Assembly (NCBI GenBank): GCA_942492625.1 | Contig: CALOFM010000022.1 | Span: forward strand, 1 to 64,000 | Source of the DNA: Thiosymbion sp942492625 | GTDB lineage: Bacteria; Pseudomonadota; Gammaproteobacteria; Chromatiales; Chromatiaceae | Direction: 5' to 3' | DNA: 64,000 nt | Shown here: in pieces, positions 36,220 to 44,550 of the stretch | Layout: each line of letters opens with the position of its first letter | Position numbering within the stretch: position 1 is the stretch's first letter | Made by a program: the position numbers and the translations under genes | Notes under the pieces: model-generated | What the model saw: the letters and a program-made list of their open reading frames with translations, nothing else | Database searches by the model: none | Told to the model about the DNA's origin: nothing

Positions 36220-37491
36220 CTATTCGCTGCCAGCCCCTTGCCTCCGTCCGCTTTCCAGTACCCGCAGCTCGGTACCCGGCGGTACCGGCCAAATCCAGGG
36301 ATTCAGCGCCGCAAGATCCTCCGACAGCCCCGAGAGCGCCTCCACGGCAGAGGCATACCCCCCGTGCAGGCTATGGACCATCGCGTACCAGGGACGGCCC
36401 CTGTAGGTTTGGCGAATATAGAAAACCCGCGCGGGCAACCCTTCCTTTGTCGCAAAATCCGCCAGCGAGTCGCGATTGAAGAAGCCGATTAGCTGCAGGG
36501 CGTAGCTCTCCTCACCGGCGACGATGGTCTCTTCGGAGCCGAGGGCATCGGCGTCCTCGTCGGCGCTCGCGGGGCTTTCACGAATCTGCGCGGGCGGGGC
36601 GTCGGCTGCACCCGGCGCACCGGGCGGAGCGCTCTCATCGCCCGCCTCGGGTCCCGTATCCACGGCCGGCTCGTCTGCGGAAGAATCCGCATCGGCAGTA
36701 GGAACGCCTGCCCTCGGCTCCGGAAGCGACGCCGCAGTTGCGGCTTTGGCCGCTGCAGCTTGTGCGGCACGAGCGGCCTCAGCCGCTTCCAAGGCGGATC
36801 GCAAGGCTGCGAGCTCGCCCGCAAGACGCGTGCGCTCGGCATCGAGGCGGCGAATCTCCTCGGAGATTCGGGCCTCGCCGTTCTCACGCGCGGACCGTTC
36901 CGCGGCGACGGCCGCCTGGTCGGCTTGGCCTTCGTCTCGGTCCGAACTCTTCAGGGATGAGGCTATCCCCTCGACCTCCGCCCCCAACCGAGCAAGCTCG
37001 CCGCGAACCTGCTCGCCGGGCATGAGCTCCCCGGCGACCCGGTTGAGCTCCTGGCGCACCTCGGCAAGCTCCCCTGAGATCTGCGGGGGTGCAGTCGTGT
37101 CTTGGCGGTAGACCACAAAGAGCGCGACGGCGACGGCGACCGCAAACAGGAGCATCGAGCCCGCCACGACTCCGGCGTGACGGCGCAGGCGGTCGTCGAT
37201 TTCCTCACGCTGGGTCTGCCATGCACGCTGCAGCCTGGAGGCGGTAGCCCGGCGGTCGTCGTCCACGTCGGCGATGCGCTCCACGAGCGCCTTCTCGTAA
37301 TCCCGTAGCTGGTCTCGTTGGCGCTCCAGCTCGGCGGACAGCTCGCCCGGCTGCATGGGACTGTCGGAGGCCGCGCCCGCGCGAGCGCGCTGCTCCGCTA
37401 TCTGGCGCTCTAGAACGCCTATCCGCTCAGCTAGCGCCAAGTCGGCAGCATTCAGGTCGCCTGGTGAACTGGGCTGGTTGGTATTCTCCAT
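36220..37491 (-). CDS. Single-pass membrane protein with coiled coil and SPOR-like C-terminus
   Basis: About 423 residues from ATG 37491 (MENTNQPSSPGDLNAADLAL). Layout: an N-terminal cytoplasmic helical part with coiled-coil spacing (ERQRDQLRDYEKALVERIAD), one membrane segment (GVVAGSMLLFAVAVAVALFV), a long periplasmic coiled coil rich in Glu, Arg and Ala, a Pro/Ala/Asp linker, and a C-terminal domain YALQLIGFFNRDSLADFATK ... RGRPWYAMVHSLHGGYASAV. The last resembles SPOR domains that bind denuded peptidoglycan at the septum (DamX/DedD style). A role in division or envelope maintenance is an inference. Confidence 0.78.
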   Translation of the reverse strand: MENTNQPSSPGDLNAADLALAERIGVLERQIAEQRARAGAASDSPMQPGELSAELERQRDQLRDYEKALVERIADVDDDRRATASRLQRAWQTQREEIDDRLRRHAGVVAGSMLLFAVAVAVALFVVYRQDTTAPPQISGELAEVRQELNRVAGELMPGEQVRGELARLGAEVEGIASSLKSSDRDEGQADQAAVAAERSARENGEARISEEIRRLDAERTRLAGELAALRSALEAAEAARAAQAAAAKAATAASLPEPRAGVPTADADSSADEPAVDTGPEAGDESAPPGAPGAADAPPAQIRESPASADEDADALGSEETIVAGEESYALQLIGFFNRDSLADFATKEGLPARVFYIRQTYRGRPWYAMVHSLHGGYASAVEALSGLSEDLAALNPWIWPVPPGTELRVLESGRRQGAGSE

Positions 37492-37785
37492 GGGTCGATC
37501 TTCCCGAGGTCGGTTTCTGAGGCCCCGAAGGACCAAACGAAAATCCCATGTATGATCCGCCACTGCCGGGAGGAATCCAAGTGGGTTGTTGCAGATCGCT
37601 GCAGCGGCCGCCGAGACGGCTTCGATTTTCCGCCCGATTCTGTAGAATCGGTCCGGTCATCGCCGCAATCCGGCGACGAGCCCGTCTCGCTCGGGCGCGC
37701 GCTGATCCCGCGACGCACAAGCCGCACGGGCTCCGAAGACCAAAACACCAAACCCGCTAATACACGAAACCCGAAGGAACAGCAC

Positions 37786-38499
37786 ATGCCCGACAAACCC
37801 GTCGCCGTCGTCACCGGAGCCTACCGCGGACTGGGCCTGGAGACCTGCCGCCAGCTCGCTGCCAAGGGCTACAGCGTCGTCCTTACCGCTCGGCGAGAGC
37901 AGGAAGGCCGCGCCGCCGCGAACAATCTGCGAGACATCGGTCTCGACGTCGAGTTTCACCCGCTGGACGTAACCGACGAGGCATCCGTCGAGCGGCTGGC
38001 CGAGCACATACGCGACACCTTCGGCCGCCTGGACCTGCTGGTGAACAATGCAGGTATCTTTCCGGACCAGACGCCGGGCTCCGGCAGCGAGGGCATTTTC
38101 AACGCCCGGCTCGACACCATCCGCCGCGGCCTCGAGACCAACACCCTTGCCCCCTTACGCCTGTGCCAGGCCCTCATACCGCTCATGCAGGGCAAGGGTC
38201 GGGTGGTCAATGTCTCCTCCGGGATGGGCCAGCTCAGCGAGATGAACGGCTGCTGCCCCGGCTACCGGCTGTCAAAGACCGCATTGAACGCCGTCACCCG
38301 CATCTTCTCGGACGAGCTCCAGGGTACCGACGTGAAGGTCAATTCGGTCTGCCCGGGGTGGGTAAGGACGGACATGGGCGGGCCGGAAGCCCCTCTTTCG
38401 GTGCAGGACGGCGCTGCGGGTATCGTTTGGGCCGCCACCCTGCCGGACGATGGCCCGAGCGGCGGGTTCTTCCGGCACGGCGAGCCCATCGACTGGTAG
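37786..38499 (+). CDS. Short-chain dehydrogenase/reductase
   Basis: A 237-residue classical SDR. ATG 37786 follows AAGGA by nine bases; the longer frame upstream is not conserved. The cofactor loop is VVTGAYRGLGLETCR (TGxxxGxG), NNAG is in LDLLVNNAGIF, the catalytic Ser lies in VVNVSSGMG, and the YxxxK pair is YRLSKTALN. The following VNSVCPGWVRTDMGG is typical. It is close to carbonyl-reductase-like SDRs with NADPH preference. Substrate unknown. A partial copy of the MITE end follows its stop by seven bases. Confidence 0.93.
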   Translation: MPDKPVAVVTGAYRGLGLETCRQLAAKGYSVVLTARREQEGRAAANNLRDIGLDVEFHPLDVTDEASVERLAEHIRDTFGRLDLLVNNAGIFPDQTPGSGSEGIFNARLDTIRRGLETNTLAPLRLCQALIPLMQGKGRVVNVSSGMGQLSEMNGCCPGYRLSKTALNAVTRIFSDELQGTDVKVNSVCPGWVRTDMGGPEAPLSVQDGAAGIVWAATLPDDGPSGGFFRHGEPIDW

Positions 38500-38506
38500 C
38501 AAGGCG

Positions 38507-38563
38507 TCCGACCGGCATCCGCGGTTCCGCAGTAGAACAGTCGCAAGTCGGACGGGCTCCTGG
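38507..38563. repeat. Partial copy of the MITE-like element (right end only)
   Basis: These 57 bases match 8382-8438 without gaps at about 50 positions, starting TCCGACCGGCATCCGCGG. The outer bases also form a small hairpin: CGTCCGAC at 38505-38512 pairs with GTCGGACG further on. The left end of the element is absent. It lies between the SDR stop and the convergent DUF192 gene. Confidence 0.75.
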
Positions 38564-38603
38564 AAGGGCGCATGCACCTATGCCCGGCCGGTGCGGCCCG
38601 CAG

Positions 38604-39194
38604 CTATTGGCTGATCGGCAGCAAAGGCCGCCTCAGACCGGTCAGGTGCATTTGGTCACCGATCGCAATGCCATGGCCACGTACGGCACCGGCGTTCAGC
38701 TCAAGGACAAACCGGAAGTCTTTAGAGGAAACAAAGCGGCTCTCCGGCGGCGTTGCATCCTCGATGATGTCGACGATTCTGCCGCTCTCATCGAGAAAGA
38801 TCATGTCGAGAGGAAAGTGCATCAGTGCCATGGTAAAGGGATTGCGTACAGTCCCCGGAAAGACGAAGAGCATCCCCCAACCCTCGGCGAGGCTCGGTCG
38901 CTGGCTGAGCCCCTGCCCGCGCTCGAACGGATCATCCGCCAGCTCGACAGAAAAACGCCCGCGGGATGCTCCGCCGCCGCCGATCTCGACGACCGGCGTA
39001 TCTGCGTGGCTGCGACCGAGCACAGCCGGCGGAACGGCACAGCCCCGGTCCAGACAGCGACGATAGCCGCTGCAATCCCTGTCTGTGCGGCACTGCCCCC
39101 GGTCCAGGCGTTCTCCGTCTCCGGCGCTGCCGGCCACCGCCAGCGACGAACCGATAAGGACGCAGGCGAAAATCTCGGCAAAGCGCCGGATCAT
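38604..39194 (-). CDS. DUF192 protein with signal peptide and Cys-rich insert
   Basis: A 196-residue exported protein. ATG 39194 gives a signal peptide (MIRRFAEIFACVLIGSSLAV). A short four-Cys module follows (CRTDRDCSGYRRCLDRGC, about residues 35-52). The DUF192 fold then spans FSVELADDPFERGQGLSQRP, WGMLFVFPGTVRNPFTM and MHFPLDMIFLDESGRIVDII. DUF192 proteins are small, widespread and uncharacterised. The Cys module next to the signal is unusual and may form two disulfides. Confidence 0.88.
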   Translation of the reverse strand: MIRRFAEIFACVLIGSSLAVAGSAGDGERLDRGQCRTDRDCSGYRRCLDRGCAVPPAVLGRSHADTPVVEIGGGGASRGRFSVELADDPFERGQGLSQRPSLAEGWGMLFVFPGTVRNPFTMALMHFPLDMIFLDESGRIVDIIEDATPPESRFVSSKDFRFVLELNAGAVRGHGIAIGDQMHLTGLRRPLLPISQ

Positions 39195-39283
39195 TGCGGA
39201 TATCCCACAAAGAGCGGGAATCAATAGCAAGGGACGGCGGATCGTGCGCAAGAAGCCCGCCCTGCGCGGCACGGCACGGCGCG

Positions 39284-40117
39284 CTAGCTCTGACCGCCGA
39301 TGCGCCTGATGATCTTCTTGACGTAGTTTTGCGTCTCGTTGTACGGGGGAATGCCCCCGTGGCGCTCCACGGCTTTCTCGCCTGCGTTGTAGCCGGCCAG
39401 CGCCAGCTTGACGTCACCGTTGAAGTGATTCAAAAGCCAGCGCAGATATGCCATACCCCCGTGTAGATTTTGCTCCGCGTCCCAGACGTCCTTGACGCCG
39501 AACCGGGAAGCCGTGGCGGGGATGAGCTGCATTAAGCCCTGGGCGTTCTTGGGCGAACGCGCGTTGGCGTTGAAGCCGGACTCGGCCTCGATCACCGCAA
39601 GCACCAGGTTGGGATCAAGGGAATACTTCGGTGCGAGGCTGCGCACCAGGTTGGCAACTTCGCCCGAGGCGGGATGCCTCCGCGAGGCGATGCGCGTCGC
39701 GCCGGCACCCAAGGGACAGGACGCTTGGCGGTTGGGCTTGCCCTCGACCCTGAGTAACTTCAGCAGGTTGTCGGCCTTGACGTGCTTGCCCTTTGCGGCC
39801 TGATAGAGCCAGGCGGCGGCAAGCTCCCGGTCGCGCTTCACGCCGTTGCCGAAGGCGTAGATCTTGCCGAGCTGATACTTGGCGTCCGCGTCGCCCTTGC
39901 GCGCGGCCTTGCAATAGAGCTGGACCGCCTTCTTGGCGTCACGGCCAATACCGACGCCGCTCTCGTAGCGCTGACCCCAAGCCGTGAGATGCCGCGCATC
40001 GTTGGATGCGGCGACTTTTTCGAAAGACGGCAGCGACTCGGCGACGGCAGGAAGCGGGGCAAGGACGGCGATCAGCGCCGCCAGCGTGAAAACGATCAGT
40101 ACTCGTCTCATTCGCAT
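39284..40117 (-). CDS. Lytic transglycosylase with Sel1-like repeats
   Basis: A 277-residue periplasmic protein. I prefer ATG 40117 (MRMRRVLIVFTLAALIAVLA, a signal peptide) over an upstream TTG. Two Sel1-like units follow (GQRYESGVGIGRDAKKAVQL and KYQLGKIYAFGNGVKRDREL). The SLT domain spans ~150-277: VIEAESGFNANARSPKNAQG holds the catalytic Glu in the ES motif, GLMQLIPATASRFGV follows, and ALAGYNAGEKAVERHGGIPP is the closing motif. It cleaves peptidoglycan to anhydro-muropeptides. Sel1 repeats suggest a protein partner. Confidence 0.92.
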   Translation of the reverse strand: MRMRRVLIVFTLAALIAVLAPLPAVAESLPSFEKVAASNDARHLTAWGQRYESGVGIGRDAKKAVQLYCKAARKGDADAKYQLGKIYAFGNGVKRDRELAAAWLYQAAKGKHVKADNLLKLLRVEGKPNRQASCPLGAGATRIASRRHPASGEVANLVRSLAPKYSLDPNLVLAVIEAESGFNANARSPKNAQGLMQLIPATASRFGVKDVWDAEQNLHGGMAYLRWLLNHFNGDVKLALAGYNAGEKAVERHGGIPPYNETQNYVKKIIRRIGGQS

Positions 40118-40298
40118 GGCATTCGTCGTCAACTAGCTGAATCGAGTGGGCGTCCGGCGTGAGAAACACCGACACACGGATAATGCGGTATTTTCTCTCA
40201 AAACCGGGGGAAATGCCAAGTCGGCAAGGATAAAAAAACCTGAGCCCGAGCAACCACATGCCGCTAAATCGGTGGGCTTCGCCCTGAATCCTGCGCTT

Positions 40299-40955
40299 CT
40301 ACAGCGGCCTCAGCGCATATACCCGCTCCAGCAACCGGGTCAGACCCCGCTGGCGAAACCTCTCATTTTCCGCCAGCACATCCAGCTCCGCCAGCCGGTC
40401 GATGCGGAATCGCGCGCCCAGCAGGGCACGAACCTCTTCTTCATGAACCGAGAACGGCGGACCGGGCATCTGCTCCTGATCGTAGTCCAGGGTAACCAGC
40501 AGCGCCTTGCTCTCGGGCCGCAGAACAACCTGCAAATGCCCGGCGTAGCGAGGGCGCATCAGCGGAGGCATTGCAATCAAGGAGGCCCGGTCGAACACCG
40601 CCCCGACGCCTTCGAGGTGCGCGGGGGTCAGGTCGAAGAAATCCCCGCACAGGATCTCCAGTTCCTCCGCACGGTAGCGTACGAACGGCGGCTCGTCGGT
40701 GATCTCGGGACTCAGGCCGTTTTCGGCAAAGAAGGCATTGACCGCCAAGGCACTGATCTCCACCCCCAGTACCCGGTGTCCTTGCCCTGCCAGCCACAAG
40801 AGGTCGAGGGTCTTACCGCACAGGGGAACGAACACCCGCTCGCCAGGCTTGCTCCCCAACCGCAGCCAGTGCTCCTGCAGATGAACGTTAATCTCTTTCT
40901 CGTGCCAGCCTGTTTCACCGTCACGCCAGCGTGCGTGCCAAAAACCAGGATTCAT
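40299..40955 (-). CDS. tpm: Thiopurine S-methyltransferase
   Basis: A 218-residue SAM-dependent methyltransferase starting at ATG 40955 (MNPGFWHARWRDGETGWHEK), a typical TPMT start. Markers are VFVPLCGKTLDLLWLAGQGH, with the SAM-binding loop, GVEISALAVNAFF and FDRASLIAMPPLMRPRYA. Bacterial TPMTs methylate selenium and tellurium compounds as well as thiopurines, which gives tellurite or selenite resistance in some species. The native substrate is unknown. Confidence 0.95.
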   Translation of the reverse strand: MNPGFWHARWRDGETGWHEKEINVHLQEHWLRLGSKPGERVFVPLCGKTLDLLWLAGQGHRVLGVEISALAVNAFFAENGLSPEITDEPPFVRYRAEELEILCGDFFDLTPAHLEGVGAVFDRASLIAMPPLMRPRYAGHLQVVLRPESKALLVTLDYDQEQMPGPPFSVHEEEVRALLGARFRIDRLAELDVLAENERFRQRGLTRLLERVYALRPL

Positions 40956-41025
40956 CCCTGCCCTCTCCGAGCTTCTCGACAAGAGGACATACTAGCTCGA
41001 GGGAGCGGTGCAGCGCAGGGCGATC

Positions 41026-41256
41026 ATGGCTATTCGGTTCGCCGATGCCGGGGACCACTATCGCACCGCCCTGTCCCTGCTCGACCGCGTTGAGCAGCCC
41101 GAGCTCAGTGCCGCGACCCTGCACAATCTGGCCGAGCACGAGGTCCTGTTCGACTTCGAGAGCGCCCACCGACCGGCCCGCGCCTGGCTGGAGCGCTACC
41201 CGGACGACCTGGACGCCCCGTGCAACCTCGCCGAGACTCAACTCACCGCCCGGTAA
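41026..41256 (+). CDS. Short TPR-like protein or fragment
   Basis: A frame of 76 residues in the gap between tpm and modA. AGDHYRTALSLLDRV, ELSAATLHNLAEHEVLFDFE and ARAWLERYPDDLDAPCNLAE have the length and pattern of two to three tetratricopeptide helices. It may be the tail of a larger TPR protein whose first part is lost, given the erosion seen elsewhere in the window. A GTG at 41008 is an alternative start. Confidence 0.45.
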   Translation: MAIRFADAGDHYRTALSLLDRVEQPELSAATLHNLAEHEVLFDFESAHRPARAWLERYPDDLDAPCNLAETQLTAR

Positions 41257-41319
41257 TTCGGTATGATCGGCGTATCGCTTTCGAGGCCGGACGGTCGTAG
41301 TTTTTTTCTTCTTCGGATA

Positions 41320-42105
41320 ATGCCCCGTTCGACGATGAATCTGGTCCTCCTGCTGCCGCTTCTATGGCTGACCGGTGCTCCTGTATGTGCCGGAGAGCCC
41401 GGTCCCATGGTCGCGGCAGCGGCCTCGTTGCGAGACGCACTTCCCGAGCTGGTGGAGGCATTTGCAACGCAGGGCGGTAGCCGGGCGCGCCTGAGCTTCG
41501 GTGCGTCGGGAAACCTGCGCCGCCAGATCGCTCAAGGCGCGCCTTTCGAGCTCTTCCTCTCCGCCGACGAGGCCTTCGTGCTGGCCCTCGCCCGCGAGGG
41601 CCACTCCCTCGACGAGGGGGTGGTCTACGCCGAGGGACGGCTCGCCATCCTCCTTTCCAAGGATTCTCCATTACGTCTGGACGGGACCTTGAAGGACATG
41701 GAGCAGGCGCTGGAAGACGGCAGGCTGCGGCGGCTCGCCATCGCCAATCCCGAGCATGCACCTTACGGACGGGCGGCGCGCGAAGTACTGCAGGCGCTGG
41801 GACTATGGGAGCGGCTCGGTGACCGGCTCGTCATCGGCGAGAGCGTGTCCCAAGCCGCGCAGTTCGTGTCGACCGGTGCCGCAGATGCGGGAATCGTGGC
41901 CTATTCCCTGGCGCTCTCCCCCCGTCTGGCGCAATGCTGCAACCAAGCCCCACTCGCGGCGGAGCTGCACAATCCGCTGCCCCAGCGCGGCACACTCATC
42001 AAAGGCGCCAGTGAGGCAGCTCGCCGCCTCTTCGCCTTCATCCTCGGTCCCCGGGGACGAGATATACTGCAGCGGCGCGGGTTCATCGTCCCCGCTCGGG
42101 ACTGA
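41320..42105 (+). CDS. modA: Molybdate ABC transporter, periplasmic binding protein
   Basis: A 261-residue binding protein for molybdate/tungstate. ATG 41320 gives a basic N-region and signal peptide (MPRSTMNLVLLLPLLWLTGA); ATG 41335 is an alternative. Ligand-site landmarks are VAAAASLRDALPELVEAFAT, LSFGASGNLRRQIAQGAPFE and LFLSADEAFV. The following ANPEHAPYGRAAREVLQALG and VSTGAADAGIVAYSLAL are also typical. First gene of modABC; modB starts six bases after its stop. Confidence 0.95.
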   Translation: MPRSTMNLVLLLPLLWLTGAPVCAGEPGPMVAAAASLRDALPELVEAFATQGGSRARLSFGASGNLRRQIAQGAPFELFLSADEAFVLALAREGHSLDEGVVYAEGRLAILLSKDSPLRLDGTLKDMEQALEDGRLRRLAIANPEHAPYGRAAREVLQALGLWERLGDRLVIGESVSQAAQFVSTGAADAGIVAYSLALSPRLAQCCNQAPLAAELHNPLPQRGTLIKGASEAARRLFAFILGPRGRDILQRRGFIVPARD

Positions 42106-42111
42106 TGCGGC

Positions 42112-42777
42112 GTGGACTGGGACGCCTTCTCCCTCTCCCTGCGGCTCGCCGCCTGGACCAGTGTGCTGCTGCTGCCCCTGGCCATGCTGATCGCCCGGGC
42201 GCTGGCCTGGCGCCGGTTTTTACTGCGAGGCTTTGTCGAGGCCTTGATCGCATTGCCCCTCGTATTACCGCCGACGGTTCTAGGGTACTACCTGCTCATC
42301 GCCTTTGCCGGCGGCTCACCGCTCGGGAGCGGCTTCGAGGCCCTTTTCGGCCATTCGCTGGCTTTCAGCTTCGAGGGCCTGCTGCTGGCCTCGGTAATCT
42401 TCAACCTACCCTTCGCCGTCCAGCCCCTGCAACGCGCGTTCGAGACCGTGCCCCAAAACGTGCGCGAGGCGGCCTGGTGCAGCGGGCTCTCCAGCTGGCG
42501 CACCTTCTGGCGCATCGAGCTGCCCCTTGCCTGGCCGGGCGCCGTGACGGCACTGGCCCTCACCTTCGCCCACACCCTTGGGGAGTTCGGGGTGGTGCTC
42601 ATGGTGGGCGGCAACATCCCCGGCGAGACCCGCACGGCGGCAATCGCTATCTACGATCGGGTTCAGGCCTTCGACAACGACGCCGCCGGGGCCATGTCCG
42701 CGCTGCTGCTGGCGCTTTCCTTCCTCGCCATCGGCGTCGTTTTTCTGTTGGGCCAGCGCCGGAGCCCCCGTGTCTGA
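42112..42777 (+). CDS. modB: Molybdate ABC transporter permease
   Basis: A 221-residue inner-membrane permease with a GTG start at 42112. It has five to six helices and the permease-ATPase coupling loop EAAWCSGLSSWRTFWRIELP (EAA motif), followed by ALTFAHTLGEFGVVLMVGG, which is typical for ModB. It lies tightly between modA and modC; its stop overlaps the modC start by eight bases. Confidence 0.95.
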   Translation: MDWDAFSLSLRLAAWTSVLLLPLAMLIARALAWRRFLLRGFVEALIALPLVLPPTVLGYYLLIAFAGGSPLGSGFEALFGHSLAFSFEGLLLASVIFNLPFAVQPLQRAFETVPQNVREAAWCSGLSSWRTFWRIELPLAWPGAVTALALTFAHTLGEFGVVLMVGGNIPGETRTAAIAIYDRVQAFDNDAAGAMSALLLALSFLAIGVVFLLGQRRSPRV

Positions 42778-43891
42778 GTCCCCGGCGGACCTGCGGGTCT
42801 TCCTGCACCAGAGCGCGCCCATCCCGCTGGCGGCGGAACTGGACTGTGCGGCGGGAGAGCTCACCGCCCTGATTGGCCCGTCGGGCAGCGGCAAGACCTC
42901 GATCCTGCGCTGCATCGCCGGCCTGCTGCGACCGCGGGAGGGGCGCATCGTCAGCGGCGGCCATGTCTGGCTCGACAGCTCACGCGGCATCGCCCTCTCG
43001 CCCCAGGCGCGGCGGGTCGGCCTTGTGTTTCAGGACTATGCCCTGTTTCCCCACCTGAGCGCTTTGAAGAATGTACGCGAGGCCCTGACCCACCTGCGCT
43101 GGCGCGAGCGCACAGGCCGGGCCCGGGAGCTGCTGGCCCTAGTGCGCCTGGGCGGGCTCGAGGAGCGAACGCCGGATCAGCTTTCCGGGGGACAACGCCA
43201 GCGGGTCGCGCTGGCCCGCGCACTGGCCCGGGACCCCTCGGTTCTGCTGCTGGACGAGCCCTTCTCGGCGGTGGATCAAATGACCCGACGTAAGCTGCAG
43301 GAGGAGCTGGCGCGACTGCACCGGGACATCCGGGTGCCCATTCTGCTGGTGACCCACGACCTGGGAGAGGCCGCCGCGCTTGCGGACCGGATGGTGGTCC
43401 TGGGACGCGGCCGGACGTTGCAGGCGGGACCGCCGGCGGGGCTGATTGCCCGGCCCTGCAACCGGGACGTTGCCCGGCTGGTGGGTCAACGCAACCTGTT
43501 CCAGGGCATAGTCCTCGGGCCTTCACCGGAGCACCCGCAGATGTTGCTATTGCAATGGCAGGGACGACTGCTGGAGGTGATCTCAGACCTGAAAACGCCC
43601 CCCGGGACCCGGGTGGATTGGATGATACCCGCCGCATCCGTCCTGTGGCAGCGCCCCGACCGGCCGTCGGCGGGGGACCGGGAGAACCCGATTGATGGCC
43701 GGGTGCAGGACCTTCTCGCGCTCGGCGACAGCTGCGCCATCAGCTTCCTTGCGGATGGACCGGATAAGCACCTGCTGTTTCTCAACCTACCCGCCCACGT
43801 TGCGCGGCGCCTGGACCTGCGAATCGGCGACCGCGGCCGGGTTTCACTGCTCGCAGAGCATATCCACCTGATACCGTTGGGAGAGGGCTGA
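42770..43891 (+). CDS. modC: Molybdate ABC transporter ATPase
   Basis: A 373-residue ATPase. I choose GTG 42770 (SESPADLRVFLHQ), overlapping the end of modB; the longer open frame upstream is a shadow of modB. Walker A is IGPSGSGKTS, the Q-loop is VFQDYALFPHL, the signature LSGGQRQRVALARALA, Walker B LLLDEPF and the switch His VTHD. The C-terminal ~75 residues form a TOBE/Mop-like domain (DGRVQDLLALGDSCAISFLA) that may bind molybdate. No ModE gene or site was recognised nearby. Confidence 0.96.
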   Translation: MSESPADLRVFLHQSAPIPLAAELDCAAGELTALIGPSGSGKTSILRCIAGLLRPREGRIVSGGHVWLDSSRGIALSPQARRVGLVFQDYALFPHLSALKNVREALTHLRWRERTGRARELLALVRLGGLEERTPDQLSGGQRQRVALARALARDPSVLLLDEPFSAVDQMTRRKLQEELARLHRDIRVPILLVTHDLGEAAALADRMVVLGRGRTLQAGPPAGLIARPCNRDVARLVGQRNLFQGIVLGPSPEHPQMLLLQWQGRLLEVISDLKTPPGTRVDWMIPAASVLWQRPDRPSAGDRENPIDGRVQDLLALGDSCAISFLADGPDKHLLFLNLPAHVARRLDLRIGDRGRVSLLAEHIHLIPLGEG

Positions 43892-43989
43892 GGGCCGAGG
43901 GAACAAGGCCACAGAGGACGGGGCCGTGATCTTGTTAGAATCAGTGCCATGGATCAACTGCCGTTTACAGGTTCGAGCCCCTACATCCC

Positions 43990-44550
43990 ATGACCCTCCA
44001 CACCGGTCGCCTCCTGCTATGCACGCACGACCCTTACCTGCTTCCCGATAGGGCGGCACTGGAGCGCACACTGGCCGCGGAGGGCTTCCTCGGGGCCTCG
44101 TTGCCGGGCCGCGCCGGAGGGTTCTTGGTGGGCGAGCGATTTCTGCAGCTCGTCACTTTCACAGGGTGCTCGGTCCAAATCGAGCTGTCACCTACCGACG
44201 ACGGTCCCTTCTGCCACATCCTGGTCTCGGGTCCCTTCGAGCGGCCCGAATTCGCCAGCGGCCGTAACACACGCCCGCCCAGATGCCCTAGCTGCCGAAG
44301 CCCCATGCAGAACTGGAAGAACGCCATATCCCTCTGGGAGGAGGGCGGACCGTCGGCCGTGTCCTGTGCCGCGTGTGGCCGGTCGAATTCTCTCTTGACG
44401 GTCGACTGGAAGGCGAAGGCCGGATTCGGGCGCTTGTTCGTGCGGGTCGAGGAGATATTCCCTGGCGAGGCAATCCCCACCCCGGAATTGATGAGGCTGC
44501 TCGCATGCACCAGCCCGGGTGATTGGCGGCATTTTTACGTTCAGGACTAG
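43990..44550 (+). CDS. Hypothetical protein with zinc ribbon
   Basis: A 186-residue soluble protein. The first ~95 residues form an alpha/beta domain (LHTGRLLLCTHDPYLLPDRA, FLVGERFLQLVTFTGCSVQI). The second half has a zinc ribbon with knuckles CPSC and CAAC about 30 residues apart. The end VEEIFPGEAIPTPELMRLLA resembles a helical cap. No family is recognised. It follows modC by 98 bases and its stop overlaps that of the convergent EEP gene through a shared CTAG. Confidence 0.72.
   Translation: MTLHTGRLLLCTHDPYLLPDRAALERTLAAEGFLGASLPGRAGGFLVGERFLQLVTFTGCSVQIELSPTDDGPFCHILVSGPFERPEFASGRNTRPPRCPSCRSPMQNWKNAISLWEEGGPSAVSCAACGRSNSLLTVDWKAKAGFGRLFVRVEEIFPGEAIPTPELMRLLACTSPGDWRHFYVQD

Noticed and set aside
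41257..41320. Search for a ModE operator or molybdenum-cofactor riboswitch before modA
   Set aside because: Only about 60 bases are available and no ModE-like palindrome or riboswitch pairing is visible.
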